A stretch of 64,000 nt of DNA from Humulus lupulus (Eukaryota > Streptophyta > Magnoliopsida > Rosales > Cannabaceae): the NCBI RefSeq assembly GCF_963169125.1, contig NC_084793.1, positions 216,592,652 to 216,656,651 of the forward strand. The letters are read 5' to 3'. The notes under the pieces are model-generated. The model had not been told where the DNA came from. It searched no databases and saw nothing but the letters and a program-made list of their open reading frames with translations. Of the stretch, positions 9,626 through 21,482 are shown piece by piece (positions within the stretch are counted from its first letter, which is position 1; the number at the start of each line of letters is the position of its first letter). The position numbers were made by a program, and so were the translations under genes.

Positions 9626-11333
9626 TGTGGATGCCAAAATTCCACCAAGGAAAAAATCTTTGGTCCCTGGTTGGAATACATGGCTAAAGGTCACTTAGTC
9701 GTGCTATCGGGCTCGGGCCTATAGGTCTTGTGAATATGGAATAATTTCTCTTAAAGCTTCCCTCGGTGAAAGTATGAAAACCCTAGGCGCACATCTCCCT
9801 CGTCCAATGGCCTCGCATAGCGAGGCCCAATCCCCGTGTGCAGGCCTACGGGCTTCTCGCATGATGGCGCTAGGCGCGTATGAATACGGGAGATTGTCCC
9901 AATGGAAACATCACATTATGAGCCATGAATTTTGGCCTTGCTAAGCTAAGGGGCCAAACTAAACGTTGCAAGAGGACGGGTGCACAAGGCCCTCGCATAG
10001 CGAGGTCCGGAGTGCCTGCACGAGGTTGACATGCTCATGGGTTGAGATGCACTCGCATGCATAAGGGTTGTCAAAGGCACTCGAGATGTACGCCTACCTC
10101 CATTCAAAGGGAGCCTCGCATAGCAAGGCCCTACCTACCTTAACGCCGAGAGATGTCGAGGGCACCCGAGCCATATGCCTCGATCGCGCCTGCATCTTGC
10201 GACCTTGCCTCGCACCAGCGTCTCGCGCAGCAAGGCACGCCGCACCATGGTCCCACGCTCCCGCGCCTCATATAGAGAGGCACACCTCGCCTCGCCCGCG
10301 CCTGCATCTCACGACCCTACCCCGTGCCAGCTTCTCGCACAGCAAGGCACATCACACCACGGTCCAGCGCAACAGCACCTCGCACAGCGAGGCACACCGA
10401 GCCTCGCCTGCACCTACATCTCGCAACCTTGCATCGCGCCAGCGTCTCACGAAGCAAGGCATGCCGCACCATGGTCTTGCACACCTTGCCTCGCCTTGTC
10501 TGCATCAGTGCCTTGCGCGCCCACCCATCATGAGGGGCACCGAGGGCGTCGTGAGCATTCCTTGCCGAGGGTATCACGCCAGGAGTGTCCTGAGGGTATC
10601 GCCCCTAGGATGTCGTGAAGTCACCCATCACAAGGAGTGCTGGGGGTGCCGCAAAAAAGGCCTCACGAGACACCTCTAAGCTCATTTTCATAGGGCCATC
10701 TCGCAAGGTCCTTGATTGCCAAGCACCTTGGAATAACATATAAGGATTTCAACACTTGAAGTCCCTGGGAATAAGGTAACTTGCGAGGGTAAAAACTTGT
10801 GGCTCGAGGAGCTCGTACAGGTACGGAATGCAGCTGCAAACCAAGAAGATTTAGAGTACGGACACGATGTCCACGCCAGACAAGTAGCGGCAGTACAAGA
10901 GTGGTTCATAGCAAGTTCTCCCCTAACACGCTTATGAGGTTTGTACCCGACAAGTAGTGGAGGCACATATGGTACCAACGCAGGAGTACTTTTGCAGACC
11001 CTCGACATGTACTAGAGCTGACCACCACTCTTCCAACACCACTACCACCTGTGCTACTACCCCAACAGTGTAGCCAAGTACCTTCTTGTCTCTTGGGACC
11101 ACCTTGTATTAGAGGCCATTAGAGCCAGGCTATAAATAGACCTCCACCCCTCAAGCTAAGGAGTTGGAAAATTCATTGTATACAGAGGCTATTAAGCAAT
11201 ATACGAATGTTTACTCCATTGTTGATATGTTTTTATTTTTCCTTAAGTCTATACTAAGTTCTTATCTAGCTATCTCCATATTTACCTTTGAGTTTTCTGA
11301 CCTAACATTGTTGACGAGTTCTCACCATCAACA
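9626..11333 (+). repeat. Tat1 3' LTR
   Basis: Starts TGTGGATGCC and ends ACCATCAACA, repeating 3130-4652. It has an expanded GC-rich block at 10180-10500 and a TATA box (TATAAATAGA) at 11131-11140. The open frames at 10068-10679 (both strands, rich in His, Arg, Ala, Pro) come from this block and are not genes. Confidence 0.8.
10180..10500. repeat. GC-rich minisatellite in Tat1 3' LTR
   Basis: Four imperfect units of roughly 70 bp, each with 'gccagcgtctcgc', 'gcaaggca(c)gcc' and 'caccatggtc' elements. The left LTR has about one unit (3715-3830). The difference explains most of the length difference between the LTRs. Confidence 0.7.
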
Positions 11334-12190
11334 GTTGTGAATTAATTAATTATTTGACTAATTAATTTTTTATTTTTATATTAGTTAAAGTTAATTTAAT
11401 GAGTTTTTGGATTAATATTATAGAGAGTTTAATATTATCTTAGTATAAGATAATTATTCAAATATGATAATATAAGATAAAGTTAATTGATATTTATTTT
11501 TGAAATAATATTTATATTATTTTAAATGAATAAATATATTATCTTATTTTTAATTAAACAAACAAATGAGGAAATTGGGGGCGCTAAAGTGTGCCATACG
11601 CCACTTACTGTGCTTGCATAGTGAATGGCGCCACACATGGCTACCATGTGCCTGAGATTTGAATTTGAATTCTTTAAATTTAAATTTGTATAAATATGTT
11701 TATTTATTCATTTAATTAATATTTTTTAATTTGACTAAAATACATCATTAAATAAAATATAACTGATCAGTTTTAAATTAGAGATGTAATTTTTCTATTA
11801 TCTCTATGTTTAAGAAGGAAGTCACACGTATCAGTTGATAGAATTTTCTAAGACTAAAAATTGAAAAGACTCTCTAAGGCTTCTCTTCTCAAAACTCTCT
11901 CTAGATCTTATGTGCTGAGAATATCTAAACAGCTTAAAAATCAAACATTTGCATCTCACGTGTCCACAGATGTCCTTGTATGTTTGAGGATCGCCTTGGA
12001 AGACTTTGGTATGAGTCTCAATCAGATCTACACGTGGATAGGAAGATCGTTTGATAATACAAAAAGATACTAGGACACTTGATAGGATTTGAGAGATATT
12101 CTTCAGTTATTTTATGTGCATTGATTTAATGTATAAATATATGTATTGATCCTGACTCGATATTAATAATTTTTTATTAAAGCATCACCC
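11334..12190 (+). mobile_element. Copia LTR, right half
   Basis: Continues the AT-rich sequence cut at 3129. The part at 11840-12190 parallels 1900-2260 (CTCTCTCTAGATCTTATGTG, a GTGTCCAC block, a run ending in GATCCTGACTCG and a T-rich end). A hairpin lies at 11594-11632 (GCCACTTACTGTG against CATAGTGAATGGC, two or three mismatches). The small open frame at 11861-12073 is not convincing. Confidence 0.45.
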
Positions 12191-12977
12191 TTCTATTGTG
12201 ACCCTAATTTTTCTATTTTAATACCAAGATAAACACCCACTCATCATCTAGATCCATCATCAATTTAAATCTAAATCTATCCAAAGTCTAAGACCATAAA
12301 CTCTTAAGAATTTACCATAATCGAATCTCAAAACTAGCATCGCATGTTAGAATTCAATCATCAAAATGATAAGAACCTTAAGAACTATACCATAACTCTA
12401 ATGGTCAAGACTACCACTTCAAATCTACTCCTTTTTGGACTTCAACTCTAAAATTCACAACAATGCCCTCTAAAATATACACTAAGAGGAATAACAAGAT
12501 CAAAACTTACCCTTGGTGTGGATCTTTCCAAAGCCCAAACTATAGTCGTTCATTTGCTTGTTTTCAGTTTCTACTCTACAAACACAACATAGGGTATCTA
12601 AGTAGTAATGCATGGGCATAATTCAATGAGAAAATCCAAAAGAAACTCACCCTTGATGGTGTTTCATCCTAGCCGAGCCTTATAGAGTTTCCCTCTTCCT
12701 TTTTCTAAAGTTATCCCCTTCTTTCATTCTTTCTTTCATCTTTTGAAAATAGGCTCAGTACAAATGAGAGAAAAATTGCCCAATTCTCAACCTTTCTCTC
12801 AACTAACTACCCTCTAATAATAAAGCAAAGCTCCCCCCCCCCCCCCCCCCCTCATTTCCTTGCTTTAATGGAAACCTAAGTGTCATCCTTTGATACTAAA
12901 TGTGCTTAATGTATTAGTTAATCCACTAACCAATAAATGAATTCCAAAACTGCCCATATTTCTCATAATTCCATTTA
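12191..12977 (-). other. Unassigned; possibly a decayed minus-strand LTR
   Basis: No gene. On the minus strand the sequence has donor-like steps (AAGGGTAAG near 12512, AAGGGTGAG near 12650) and a CT/AG-rich leader like that of solo LTR B at 35.4-35.6 kb, so it may be the leader half of a related LTR. A run of 19 C lies at 12833-12851. Confidence 0.3.
12833..12851. repeat. Poly-C run, 19 bases
   Basis: Uninterrupted C from 12833 to 12851. Exact length may be affected by sequencing or assembly. Confidence 0.9.
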
Positions 12978-13797
12978 TTGGGAAAATACTATTGGGGGTT
13001 AGAGGCTCATAACCTTAGTTTTGTATTACAGCTCAAATCACAAGTAATCTAAACTTTAATCGAAAATAATCACAAAGTACATAAACACAAAAAATAAAGT
13101 GTAGAGTAGACATTTCTTGAGGAAGAACCTTCAAACATAAAATCACAGGTCTATGATTTAATGTGAACCACAAATGTTACAAGGCTTGTCACAAATGAAT
13201 ATTTGTTGTTAAAAAATCTCTAATCCTAGTCTAATCCTTGGAATTGCTTGAAGCTACAACATTGGGATGAGGTTAAGATTCATAAGCCTTGAATCTTAAT
13301 ACAAGTCAAGCTTTCATGATGAAGATCTTGGAGAAAACTAGTAATCTTCAAAGCTAGAGAGAGTGAGAGAGTTCTTTGAGAGAGAGAGAGAGAGGTGAGT
13401 GATCAAGTCACCAATTAACTCAAATAAACCATTTAAATAGAATAGGAACCTCATTAGAATCTACCAATGTAATTAGAGCATTTTGATTTGAATTTTAGAG
13501 GCAAAACACGTCACTGTTCGGACTCATACGAACAACCCAGACAACATGTCGCCTGGGTGCTGTGTTGCCGATGCCTCTAACTTGGCCCTCCAAAATTTGT
13601 CTAAAAAAATTCCCAAATGCTCCCAAACATTTTGGGTACTCTTATATACTTCAAAGAAACACTTTTGACCTAGAAAGATGATTTAAAAATGCCTATACCG
13701 AAAGTCAACTCTCACATGTTGACTTTTGTGAAATCGTTATGGTTTTGCACCTTTTCGTGCCTAACCAATTTCACTGTGTATTTAATTAAACTAAACA
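12978..13797 (-). mobile_element. Probable 3' LTR of a minus-strand Copia element
   Basis: On the minus strand a purine tract AAGTGGGGGAATGTT (13797-13811) is followed by sequence starting TGTTTAG and ending ...GTATTTTCCCAA near 12978. The Copia RT remnant lies upstream on the same strand (14369-15162). The other LTR is missing, removed where Tat2 begins at 15163. A GA microsatellite is at 13378-13396. Ends are approximate. Confidence 0.5.
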
Positions 13798-14368
13798 TTC
13801 CCCCACTTGGTTAAATGTATCCACAATTTTCTAGCTAAATGATATTAATGGATAAAATAAAGTTCCTTTTGGGTTTGAGTTTTATCTTAGTGAAAACACT
13901 ACAAAGCTTCTACTGAAATGCTAATGTATTCTTAACAAACTGAATCCAACATTTCTAGTGATAAAAACCAGTAATGTCTCACACACCTCTATCTGATTAC
14001 TCATGTATTTCTCACTTTTGCGTTTAGCACTTTTATGGCCTTGTGCTTGATCCATTCATGAACCATCCGGAGAGAAAACTCCTACTCTCTTGAGAGGCAG
14101 CACCACCTCTAGGTTCACATAGGTGAAATTCTTACAACATTTTTGCTACCTTTAGAGATGATTGTTGCTCTTCAAATGAATTTGATTAAAAGCCTATGGC
14201 TTAACCCTCATGTCCGGTAGCAACCAAAATTATCTCATCCTTGATGGGACCTTTAAGTTGTTAATGTTGAAACTATTCCATTGTCAATGACTTGTTCTTA
14301 CCCACTGAACTCTACACTTGATGTATACAAGTTTTACGTTGGGTTTCCATCATTGTGGAATCAATTGG
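13798..14368 (-). other. Copia 3' internal region
   Basis: Between the purine tract and the RT remnant. I could not recover an RNase H reading frame; either it is deleted or too decayed to see. Confidence 0.35.
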
Positions 14369-15162
14369 TCAAGGAGCTTTATTCCCATCCCTCTCTTTGT
14401 GGAACTCACCAAATCTCTCACCAGAGGTTTGGTAAAAGAATCTGCTAAGTTCATTTCCCCTTATAACAAACCCTTCCAGTTGTTCGATATACACCTCCTC
14501 ATCGAGGTTACCATTTAGGAATGTCGTTTTGACATCCATTTGATGAACATATAGGTTTTTTATTGATGATAACACAAACAAAAATCTTATAGATGTTGTC
14601 CTTGCTACTAGTGCATTGGTGTCAAAATAGTGTATGCCCTCCTTTTGACAAATCCCTTTGGCCACCAATCTTGCCTTATCAGATTGAATGGTCCAAGTAG
14701 TGTTGTATTTTCTTCAAAATACCCACTTGCAACCTATTGGCTTTGATCCTTATGGTATATCAACAATCTCCCAAGTGTGGTTAAACATAATTGAATCCAT
14801 CTCATCATTTATTGCCTCCTTACAAAAGTTAGAATCCCTAGAGAGCATAACTTCTTAGAAAGTTTTAGGATCATCCTCCACTTGAAGTACCATAGGATAC
14901 TTCCAAGTGTCTCCCTTATGGTTTCCCTCTACTGGGTAAAGAGTCTCCACTTGAGAGGTTTTAATTTGAGATCCATTCTCTTTAAGCATTTGGCTTCTTC
15001 TAGGCAATATTAGTTGCTCTACAACCCTTGAAGGTAACTTCTCTTGAGTTCCTTCTACCGAGATCGGTTCTTGAGGCTTATTGTAACTATACCATAAATT
15101 CTCAAAGTACTCAACTTCTCTTTATTCAATTATCACATTAGACTTAAACTCTAATAGCCTAT
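14369..15162 (-). pseudogene. Copia pol (RT) remnant
   Basis: Read on the minus strand, this is the N-terminal half of a Ty1/copia reverse transcriptase. Landmarks: KPIGCKWVF-like at about 14715-14740 with a frame break, ARLVAKGICQKEGIHYFDT, then DVKTTFLNGNLDEEVYIEQ, a catalytic-domain signature of Copia RT. Open at 14369-14668. Upstream (about 14800-15150) is the degraded segment between integrase and RT (EVMLSRDSNFCKEAINDEMDS-like). The polymerase YxDD box and everything after is not visible. Cut on the right by the Tat2 LTR. Confidence 0.8.
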
Positions 15163-15929
15163 TGTTGTACCCCAAAAATACGAGTTGAATTACTCAGCAC
15201 GGGGCACAAATAGTAGACAAACATATGAAGAAAGCGTACATATAGAGCATCTTGCTAACTCTGGAGTGTGTAGCTCGAGTCAACTTGACAGCTTACGAAA
15301 ACCAGATAGTCTCCAAATTGCTTCTTGCGCCAACAACTTAGTTTGAGATATGCATCACCTTGATCACCTTCGTGAAACTCTGAACGTGACCCGTGTTAGT
15401 TCAGATTAGTCCTATGACACCCACCTCGAAGGAAGTTTTCAGCTCATGGAAGCCTGATCATGATGCGTAGTGGAGGATCCCAAAAGACACGGAGATTCTT
15501 TACACACCTCATAAAGGCGCAGATTTTAGTATGCATTTATTACCCGATATAATAGATATAAATTTAATAGGAAATCATATATTTATGTAAATGGGAAGTT
15601 ACCCAAGTTTTTCAGTTACTATATTAATGCATGGTTACCCAAAACAGTCCATGAGAATATCCTATAAATACAACGGGAATGGACAGTTAAAGGGATTTTT
15701 TGTATGTAAAAACTCTGTTGAAATTGTCATCAACAATTTCTTCAAGAGTCCCAAACAGATAAATAAGAGTGACTTGTGGATTAGGTGGATTTTAACCACT
15801 ACACCACGTAAAATCATGTGAGCATTTTGTACTCTTATTTTTTGCCATTTCTTATACATTCGGTTTACTAAAACCCTAATCTCTCTATTGTCGGATTTCT
15901 AAATCCTCTATTGTCGAAAAACCGCATCA
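15163..15929 (+). repeat. Tat2 5' LTR
   Basis: Begins TGTTGTACCCC (15163, or 15166 if the first TGT is flank) and ends CCGCATCA. About 765 bp. The second copy is not in the window or not recognisable. The 76-codon open frame inside it is not a gene. Confidence 0.65.
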
Positions 15930-15933
15930 ACGG

Positions 15934-15952
15934 ATTGGTGCTTTCGTTGAGA
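15934..15952 (+). other. Tat2 primer-site region
   Basis: ATTGGTGCTTTCGTTGAGA follows the LTR end. TTGGTGCTTTC-TTGAGAG is a recurrent sequence immediately after LTRs of many plant Tat-type elements. tRNA not assigned. Confidence 0.5.
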
Positions 15953-15999
15953 GCATATTAGGCTTGAATTCCCACATAAATTTCAACCCAACAATCACT

Positions 16000-18573
16000 A
16001 TGGTGGTCACTCCTTCCATGTGCGACAACAAAACGGAGCAACCTGATGATCAGGAGGGTCACCATGCAACCATCCCCCACTGGAGAAGGTACATCCGCGC
16101 AACATCACCTTGGGAAACAACATGTGGACCAAGATGATGCTGGGAGCTCGGTAACACGCCCACCAAATCCCCTTGTTGGGTACCTGACAACCATCGAGAA
16201 GGAAAATTCCTTGTTAAGGAACCATCTTGGTCGGGCCAACAAGCATATTGAGGAGATTTTAGCTCGATTACCCACTCCTACAATTGATGCTGATGTCGGA
16301 AGGAGGCAAAGTGGGTCCCACAGACCCCATAGGAATAATCGACCTAATATCAGTCACACTGTTAGAATTGTATCTCCGAGTTCCGTACATTTAGAATGGA
16401 CTCCGTGAAATACTCAACCTGTCGATCCCCATAGGAATCATCAACCTAATGTCAGCAGTTCAGTCCAAATTGCGACACTGAGTTCCATACCTTCTGAACG
16501 GATTGCATGAAATGCTCAACCTGTCAACCCTCGCATGAATAATAATTCAACTCACACTCCTAGGAATCACCCTGGCTAGATAGGGCGAGCTAAAATCGAT
16601 TCAAGCAGAAGAGACATCCTAGCAAATCCATTTGTGCCTCGGCCAGCAACCCTGGCACGGATAAACGAATCTACATTGCCTTCAACTCGAGAAATTGGAG
16701 TAGACCGAGGGCGAGCTAATCTAGTTGGTCTTGATGGAACAAGGATAGCTTCACCAATAAGTCATCCTCCATCATTGATTCAACATCCAAAGCCACCTCG
16801 CCCACAAAGAAATTCTTCAGCCCAATGGGATAGCAGGAGAAATTCTCCCCCTTCAGAAGACGCTTATATCTCATGATCTCGCACCAATAATCCAGGTCCC
16901 TGATCCCATCCATGAGCTGTAAGTTTCACGAATGGGAGTTGTTGGACAGAGAGCAAACGTGGAGGCAAACATGAGAGCGACCTAATGAATCATTTCAGCT
17001 CCACACAAAGTCTTTGTTCCGACCCGCATTCTGACCTGCGTGATCATCTAAACTCACAAAGATGACACCCAGCTCGCCACGATGATTTGAGTTATACTCA
17101 AGTCAGGGGAGATCCGTCTATTGTATGTGACAATGGGAATGTCACGCTTAATCGAGCTCAATCTTGGAGGGATAATAACTTGTCTAACGCGTACCTAGAG
17201 ACCACAGACCCAATCCTCGAGCAGGTGGCCTTAATGGAGGAGCATACGGAAAGACTCTTGTCTAGAAAAGACATCGATGACTGTGATTCTGATGAGGAGC
17301 TCAAGCCTTTTGCTCCCCATATTACGACAGCTCCATATCTTACTGAATTCAAGATGTCGACCATGCCCACATATAATGGAACCACTGATCCGTTTAATCA
17401 CCTAGGGCCCTTCAACATGCTGATGATGGCCCACAATGTAAATTTTGACCTAAGGTGTATTATGTTCCCCCAATTTTGACTAGACCGGCCAAATTGTGGT
17501 TAAATAAATATATAAAACATTCAATCTCCTACTAGAAAAATCTATCTTCCAAGTTCAAAAGATAGTTTTAGTTTGTAAAAGAGACTCGAGTAGAGGCTAA
17601 TTCACTGGTTAACATCAAGCAGCAACCCCGTTAATCCTTGAAGGCATATGTCAACCAATTCACAAAAGTAGCGGCTCGAGCTAGAGACACTAATGATAGC
17701 TCTATGCTCATGGCTATAAGGAAGGGAATTATCGTAGGAGGAGATTCATAGAAAGAACTCTAAAGAAAAAGAGTGAAGAATGTAGATGAATTCTTGGCTC
17801 AAGCTCAAGAATGGATAAATTTGGAAGAGGCATATTCTGTTGTGGCAGGAACCAGCCACACCCCCATTCAGCCAGTTGGAGTGGTAACGGATGCTAGTGT
17901 TGTGGCTCAGCCCGCTACCAAGAATAACCAGTCGAGTGATAATAAACAGAAATGAAATGGTGAGGGCAACCAGAATGGGCATAAGAAAAATAATCACAGG
18001 GATAAATATACCTCCATCTACACCACCTATATAGATTTAACGGATACATGAGAACGTATTCATTTAGCTAACTCTACCCGCCTTCCATGGAAGAAGCCCG
18101 AGCCCATGAAGCATCAAAGGGCGAAAAGAGACCAAGCTAAATTTTGTCGGTATCATAATGACATTGGTCACAACACTGACAATTGTCATCAATTGAAAGA
18201 TGAGATCGAGACTCTCATCCGGGATGGACCGTTAGCACAATATGATCGAAACAGGGTAGCTCCTAGTCAGCCGATGGAGCAAAACCCACAGCCAGCTCAG
18301 GCAGGCCAGGATAACCCTCAACCAACTCAAGGAAATCAGGTTATCCCTCATCCTTTTGAAGGAGGGGAAATAGCCACTATTGTTGGAGGGCCCCATTTGG
18401 CAGGAACGAGCAGTGGAGCCCAGAAAAGGTATATCCAGGAGGTGAAGATGTACAATGGCACCGAATTTTTACCAAAGCAGAGGTTATCAAAGCAACATCG
18501 GTTGGACAAAAACCAATTATTTTTATGGAAGAGGCCATTAGCCACGTCCAATTCCCACATAATGACCCGCTAG
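16000..18573 (+). pseudogene. Tat2 gag pseudogene
   Basis: Capsid-type gag of a Tat element. Likely start ATG at 16000, frameshifted early; a parallel frame 16046-16408 carries VGYLTTIEKENSLLRNHLG, the usual N-terminal helix. The capsid core starts at 17087-17479 (FAPHITTAPYLTEFKM, then YNGTTDPFNHLGPFNMLMM) and ends at a stop after IMFPQF. A helix-rich continuation is decayed (17480-18050). The C-terminal Cys/His motif KFCRYHNDIGHNTDNC is at about 18136-18183, followed by QLKDEIETLIRDG. Multiple stops and frame changes. Confidence 0.8.
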
Positions 18574-18599
18574 TGATAACCATCTAGCTTGCTAATTGA

Positions 18600-18941
18600 A
18601 GAGTACGAAGGATACTGATCGACAACGGAAGCTCCATAAATGTGTTATTCAGGTCCACCCTTGAAAAGATAGGACTATCTGTAGACAATTTTAAAGCGAC
18701 CTCAATGACCCTCTATGGATTTTCAGGAGAGGGGATGGCAGACATAGGAACAATCGAGCTCATAGTCACATTGGGTGAGGATACACGAGTTGTCACCAAG
18801 ATGCTCGATTTTGTGGTAAATGATTGTCTGGCAGCCAACAATGCAATTTTGCGGAGACCTGTGTTGATGACATTAGAAGCTATAGCTTCATTTCACCATC
18901 TGGCCATGGAATTCCCATCGTCTCGGGGATATGCACTGTGA
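18600..18941 (+). pseudogene. Tat2 aspartic protease remnant
   Basis: Retropepsin that would mature the polyprotein. The active-site motif ILIDNGSSINVLF is readable at about 18608-18648, followed by LEKIGLSVDNFKATSMTLYG and the IGTIELIVTLG strand. It runs into the linker before RT, with a frame change around 18830-18960. Confidence 0.8.
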
Positions 18942-18949
18942 GGGTAGAT

Positions 18950-20080
18950 CAACTCGCTGCCAAGGAATGCTATAGCATTTCCATGAAGGGAAAATCACAA
19001 CCCAAGCAGCAAGACATGGTAATAACCGAGGAGAATGAGGAACCTCGGGAAATGGTAGTTGTCAACAAGGTGGAAGAACCTCAGGAAGTAAGAAATGAGG
19101 TTGCCCAACGCGAAGAAATTGATTCGAGATTAGGCGAAGAGAGATCTGAGCTACATGTTTTAGAGGAGTTAGGGGAAATCATCCTTGACCTAGAAGTACC
19201 TTTGAAAAGGGTAAAGGTTGCGAAAAATCTCGGATCCAAAAGAAAGGAGCTGGTAAATTTTTTCATAATACGTCTTGACATCTTTGCCTGGTCACATGAG
19301 GACATGGTAGGAATCAGTCCAAGCATGATGATGCACACATTAACCCTGGAAAAAAACGTACGAGCAAAGGCACTGAAACATAGGTTGTTGGGAAATGAGC
19401 GAGGAGAAGCTCTAGAGGAAGAGGTAGCTTGCTTATCAAAGTGTGGGTTCATCAGGGAGGCGAAATATCTGACCTGGATAATCAACCCCATTTTGATCCC
19501 GAAGCCTAATCGAAAGTGGAGAACCTACATCGATTTCTCTGACCTTAATAAAGTATGTCCCAAGGATCGTTTCCCACTACCTAGAATTGATCAACTAGTA
19601 GATGCAATTGTTGGTCACGAGCTTATGTCCTTCATGGATTCTTGTTTTGGATATAACTAGATCGCAATGAACCCTGAAAACATAGAGCACACTGGTTCAT
19701 GACCGAGCATAATGTATATTGCTACAAAGTTATGCCATTCGGGTTGAAGAATGCAGGTGCAACGTATCAAAGGGTGGTCAACAAGATGTTCATTAAGTAG
19801 ATTACGAGAAACATGGAGGTGTATGTTGATGATATGCTCGTCAAGTCAAAGACTGTTGATAACCATGTTTCCGATCTGGAAGAATGTTTTGGCATGCTAA
19901 AAAAATACAAAATGAAGTTGAACCCCCAGAAATGTACTTTTGGGGTGTCATCGGGAAAGTTCTTAAGCTTCATAGTCAATGCGAGGGGATAGAGGCAAAC
20001 CCAAAAAATATCAGGTCTCTATTAGAGATGCCTTCACTAAGGTCGTAAAAAGATGTACAAAGCTTAATAGGAAAATTCAC
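18950..20080 (+). pseudogene. Tat2 reverse transcriptase pseudogene
   Basis: Linker at 18950-19250 (acidic, EEPQEVRNEVAQREE). RT begins with DIFAWSHEDMVGISP at about 19275, then VACLSKCGFIREAKY, NPILIPKPNRKWRTYIDF, LNKVCPKDRFPLPRIDQ. A stop ends this frame at 19660; after a frame change FMTEHNVYCYKVMPFGLKNA is readable, and the polymerase catalytic box YVDDMLVKS is at about 19822-19848. So finger, palm and YVDD parts are present but not in one frame. Confidence 0.85.
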
Positions 20081-20084
20081 TGCC

Positions 20085-20558
20085 TTGAACCGATTCCTAT
20101 CAACTTCCATAGACAAATACCTTCACATATACAACTTTCTCAGGGGAAATAGACAGTTTGAATGGATAAAAGAATGTGAACATGAATTTCAGGATCTGAA
20201 GATTCATCTAGCTGAGCCCCTTGTGTTATCGAAACCAACTGTTGGGGAAGGTCTATATTTATACTTAGGTGTAATAGAAAATGCGGACAGTGTTGTATTA
20301 GTTGGGGAGGAGAATTGAGCACAGAAACAAGTGTATTATGTGAGAAAGAGGCTTTTGGTAGCTGAATCCAGATATCATCTAATTGAAAAACTTGTGTTTT
20401 GTTTGATACTGGCTTTAAGAAAACTCAGGCCACATTTTCAGTCCCACAATATACACATCCTAACCGATCAACCTTTAAGGTAGGTCTTGCAAAGCCCTGA
20501 GACATCGAGATGTTGTTAAAGTGGGCCATCGAACTTAGTCACTTCGAGATACTATACA
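20085..20558 (+). pseudogene. Tat2 RT thumb and RNase H, left part
   Basis: ALNRFLSTSIDKYLHIYNFL, then FEWIKECEHEFQDLKIHL and the connection/RNase H start (ALRKLRPHFQSHNIHILTD near 20410-20465). The frame is cut at 20558 by the CACTA transposon; the codon phase at 28287 fits directly when the transposon and one copy of ACA are disregarded. Confidence 0.85.
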
Positions 20559-20576
20559 CACTACAACAATTATACC
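20559..20576 (+). repeat. CACTA left terminal inverted repeat
   Basis: CACTACAACAATTATACC; the first eight bases match the other end perfectly, with partial match beyond. Confidence 0.85.
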
Positions 20577-20945
20577 CATATATTACATTAAAATATAGCA
20601 TATTTTAATAAGTGCTATTGTCGCATGGTAATAGAAAAACACGAAAAATGGGCGGTAAATGAAATACACAGGCGCCAAATGAAACACAAAAGCAATAATC
20701 CCTAATTACTCTACACGCCTCCTCTGTTTCTCTCTCACACTCAATAACTCTCTCTCTCTCTCTCACTCGTTCAATCTTTCTTTCTTTCTCTCTGTTTGTT
20801 GCAGGTGTGTAACAAGGTGATGGGGCTTACGGCTTCGGTCGTGTGACAGGGAGGCTCGACTCTTGGGTCTATGACGTGGCTGGCTCGTGGGTGTGACGGT
20901 GCTTGCGGCGGTGGGTCTACGGCGTGGCGTGGCTCGACTCGTGGG
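20577..20945. other. CACTA left subterminal region
   Basis: AT-rich start with 'gtgctatt'/'tagcatattt' words like those at the right end (subterminal transposase-binding repeats are usual in this superfamily), then a CT microsatellite (20744-20765) and T/C tract leading to an acceptor-like GTTGCAG at about 20805. The small frame on the minus strand is not a gene. Confidence 0.55.
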
Positions 20946-21061
20946 TCTACCACGGAGATTGACTTGCAGAGAAATGGTCCAGCAGGCTGTACAGGGAGGA
21001 GCTCCAGCTGCTTACACCCAAGAAATGGAGAGGCTAACCGCTAAAGAATCCCTTCTTCTTG
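20946..21061 (+). pseudogene. Captured first exon of a plastid fibrillin (PAP13-like)
   Basis: The plus-strand frame reads RLTCREMVQQAVQGG then YTQEMERLTAKESLLL, then a donor-like GTGAGT. The pattern CR-MVQ--VQG-P--Y--EMERL-AKESL-L is what I recall for the first exon of the plastid-lipid-associated (fibrillin) protein PAP13; fibrillins bind lipids in plastoglobules and thylakoids. Only this exon is visible; the transit peptide is replaced by unrelated Arg/Gly-rich codons and the lipocalin-like domain is absent. Identity rests on about 35 residues of remembered similarity and could be wrong. Confidence 0.55.
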
Positions 21062-21482
21062 TTGTGAGTCTCAAGTTTTAAGAATTTGTGTATTGTAGTT
21101 GAAATGTGCTTTCCTTTTTGACATATATGAACTTGTTGCAGGAACATCTAAAGGAGATGAAATTGTTTAGTGATTTTCCTCTTCTTGTGGATTTGCAATC
21201 TCTTTTATTTTAGCATTAGTATGTTATTGTTGGCCACTTGACCCACACATCCTGTTTATGTGTTTTGGATATATGAATATTTATTTCTCTCAAAAAGGAA
21301 AGTCTATTGGTGTACGTTTCAAGATAGAACTTTTTAATTTTTGGTATTATTATTATTTTGCGTAGTATTTTGATCTGTTAATCTTCACTGATTTAGACTC
21401 TTTAGATATATCTATATACCGTAATTTTTTTTATATATATTTTATAGCAGACAGTAGATATTGATTATCTAATGACATGCAG
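21062..21482. other. Intron-like sequence between fibrillin-like and amylase exons
   Basis: T-rich, no coding similarity seen. Probably residual intron of the fibrillin gene joined to residual intron of the amylase gene; the join cannot be placed by eye. Confidence 0.4.

Larger units (their letters stand above)
3130..11333 (+). mobile_element. Tat1: Tat-lineage Ty3/gypsy element lacking pol, split by solo LTR A
   Basis: Two direct repeats at 3130-4652 and 9626-11333 flank an internal region with a Tat-like primer site (TTTGGCGCTATCTATGGG at 4654), a decayed gag and a purine tract before the right LTR. No protease, RT, RNase H or integrase is visible, so it is a deletion derivative or a non-autonomous form. 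Solo LTR A sits in the gag. Without A the element is about 6.2 kb. It is much richer in GC (Arg/Pro/His-rich frames on both strands) than its surroundings. Confidence 0.75.

Noticed and set aside
10068..10679. 203-codon open frame on the plus strand
   Set aside because: Falls wholly in the 3' LTR of Tat1 and consists of the GC-rich minisatellite read through; composition explains it.
12191..12977. A host gene fragment
   Set aside because: No open frame of note and no splice pattern with coding similarity; donor-like sites on the minus strand fit an LTR leader better.
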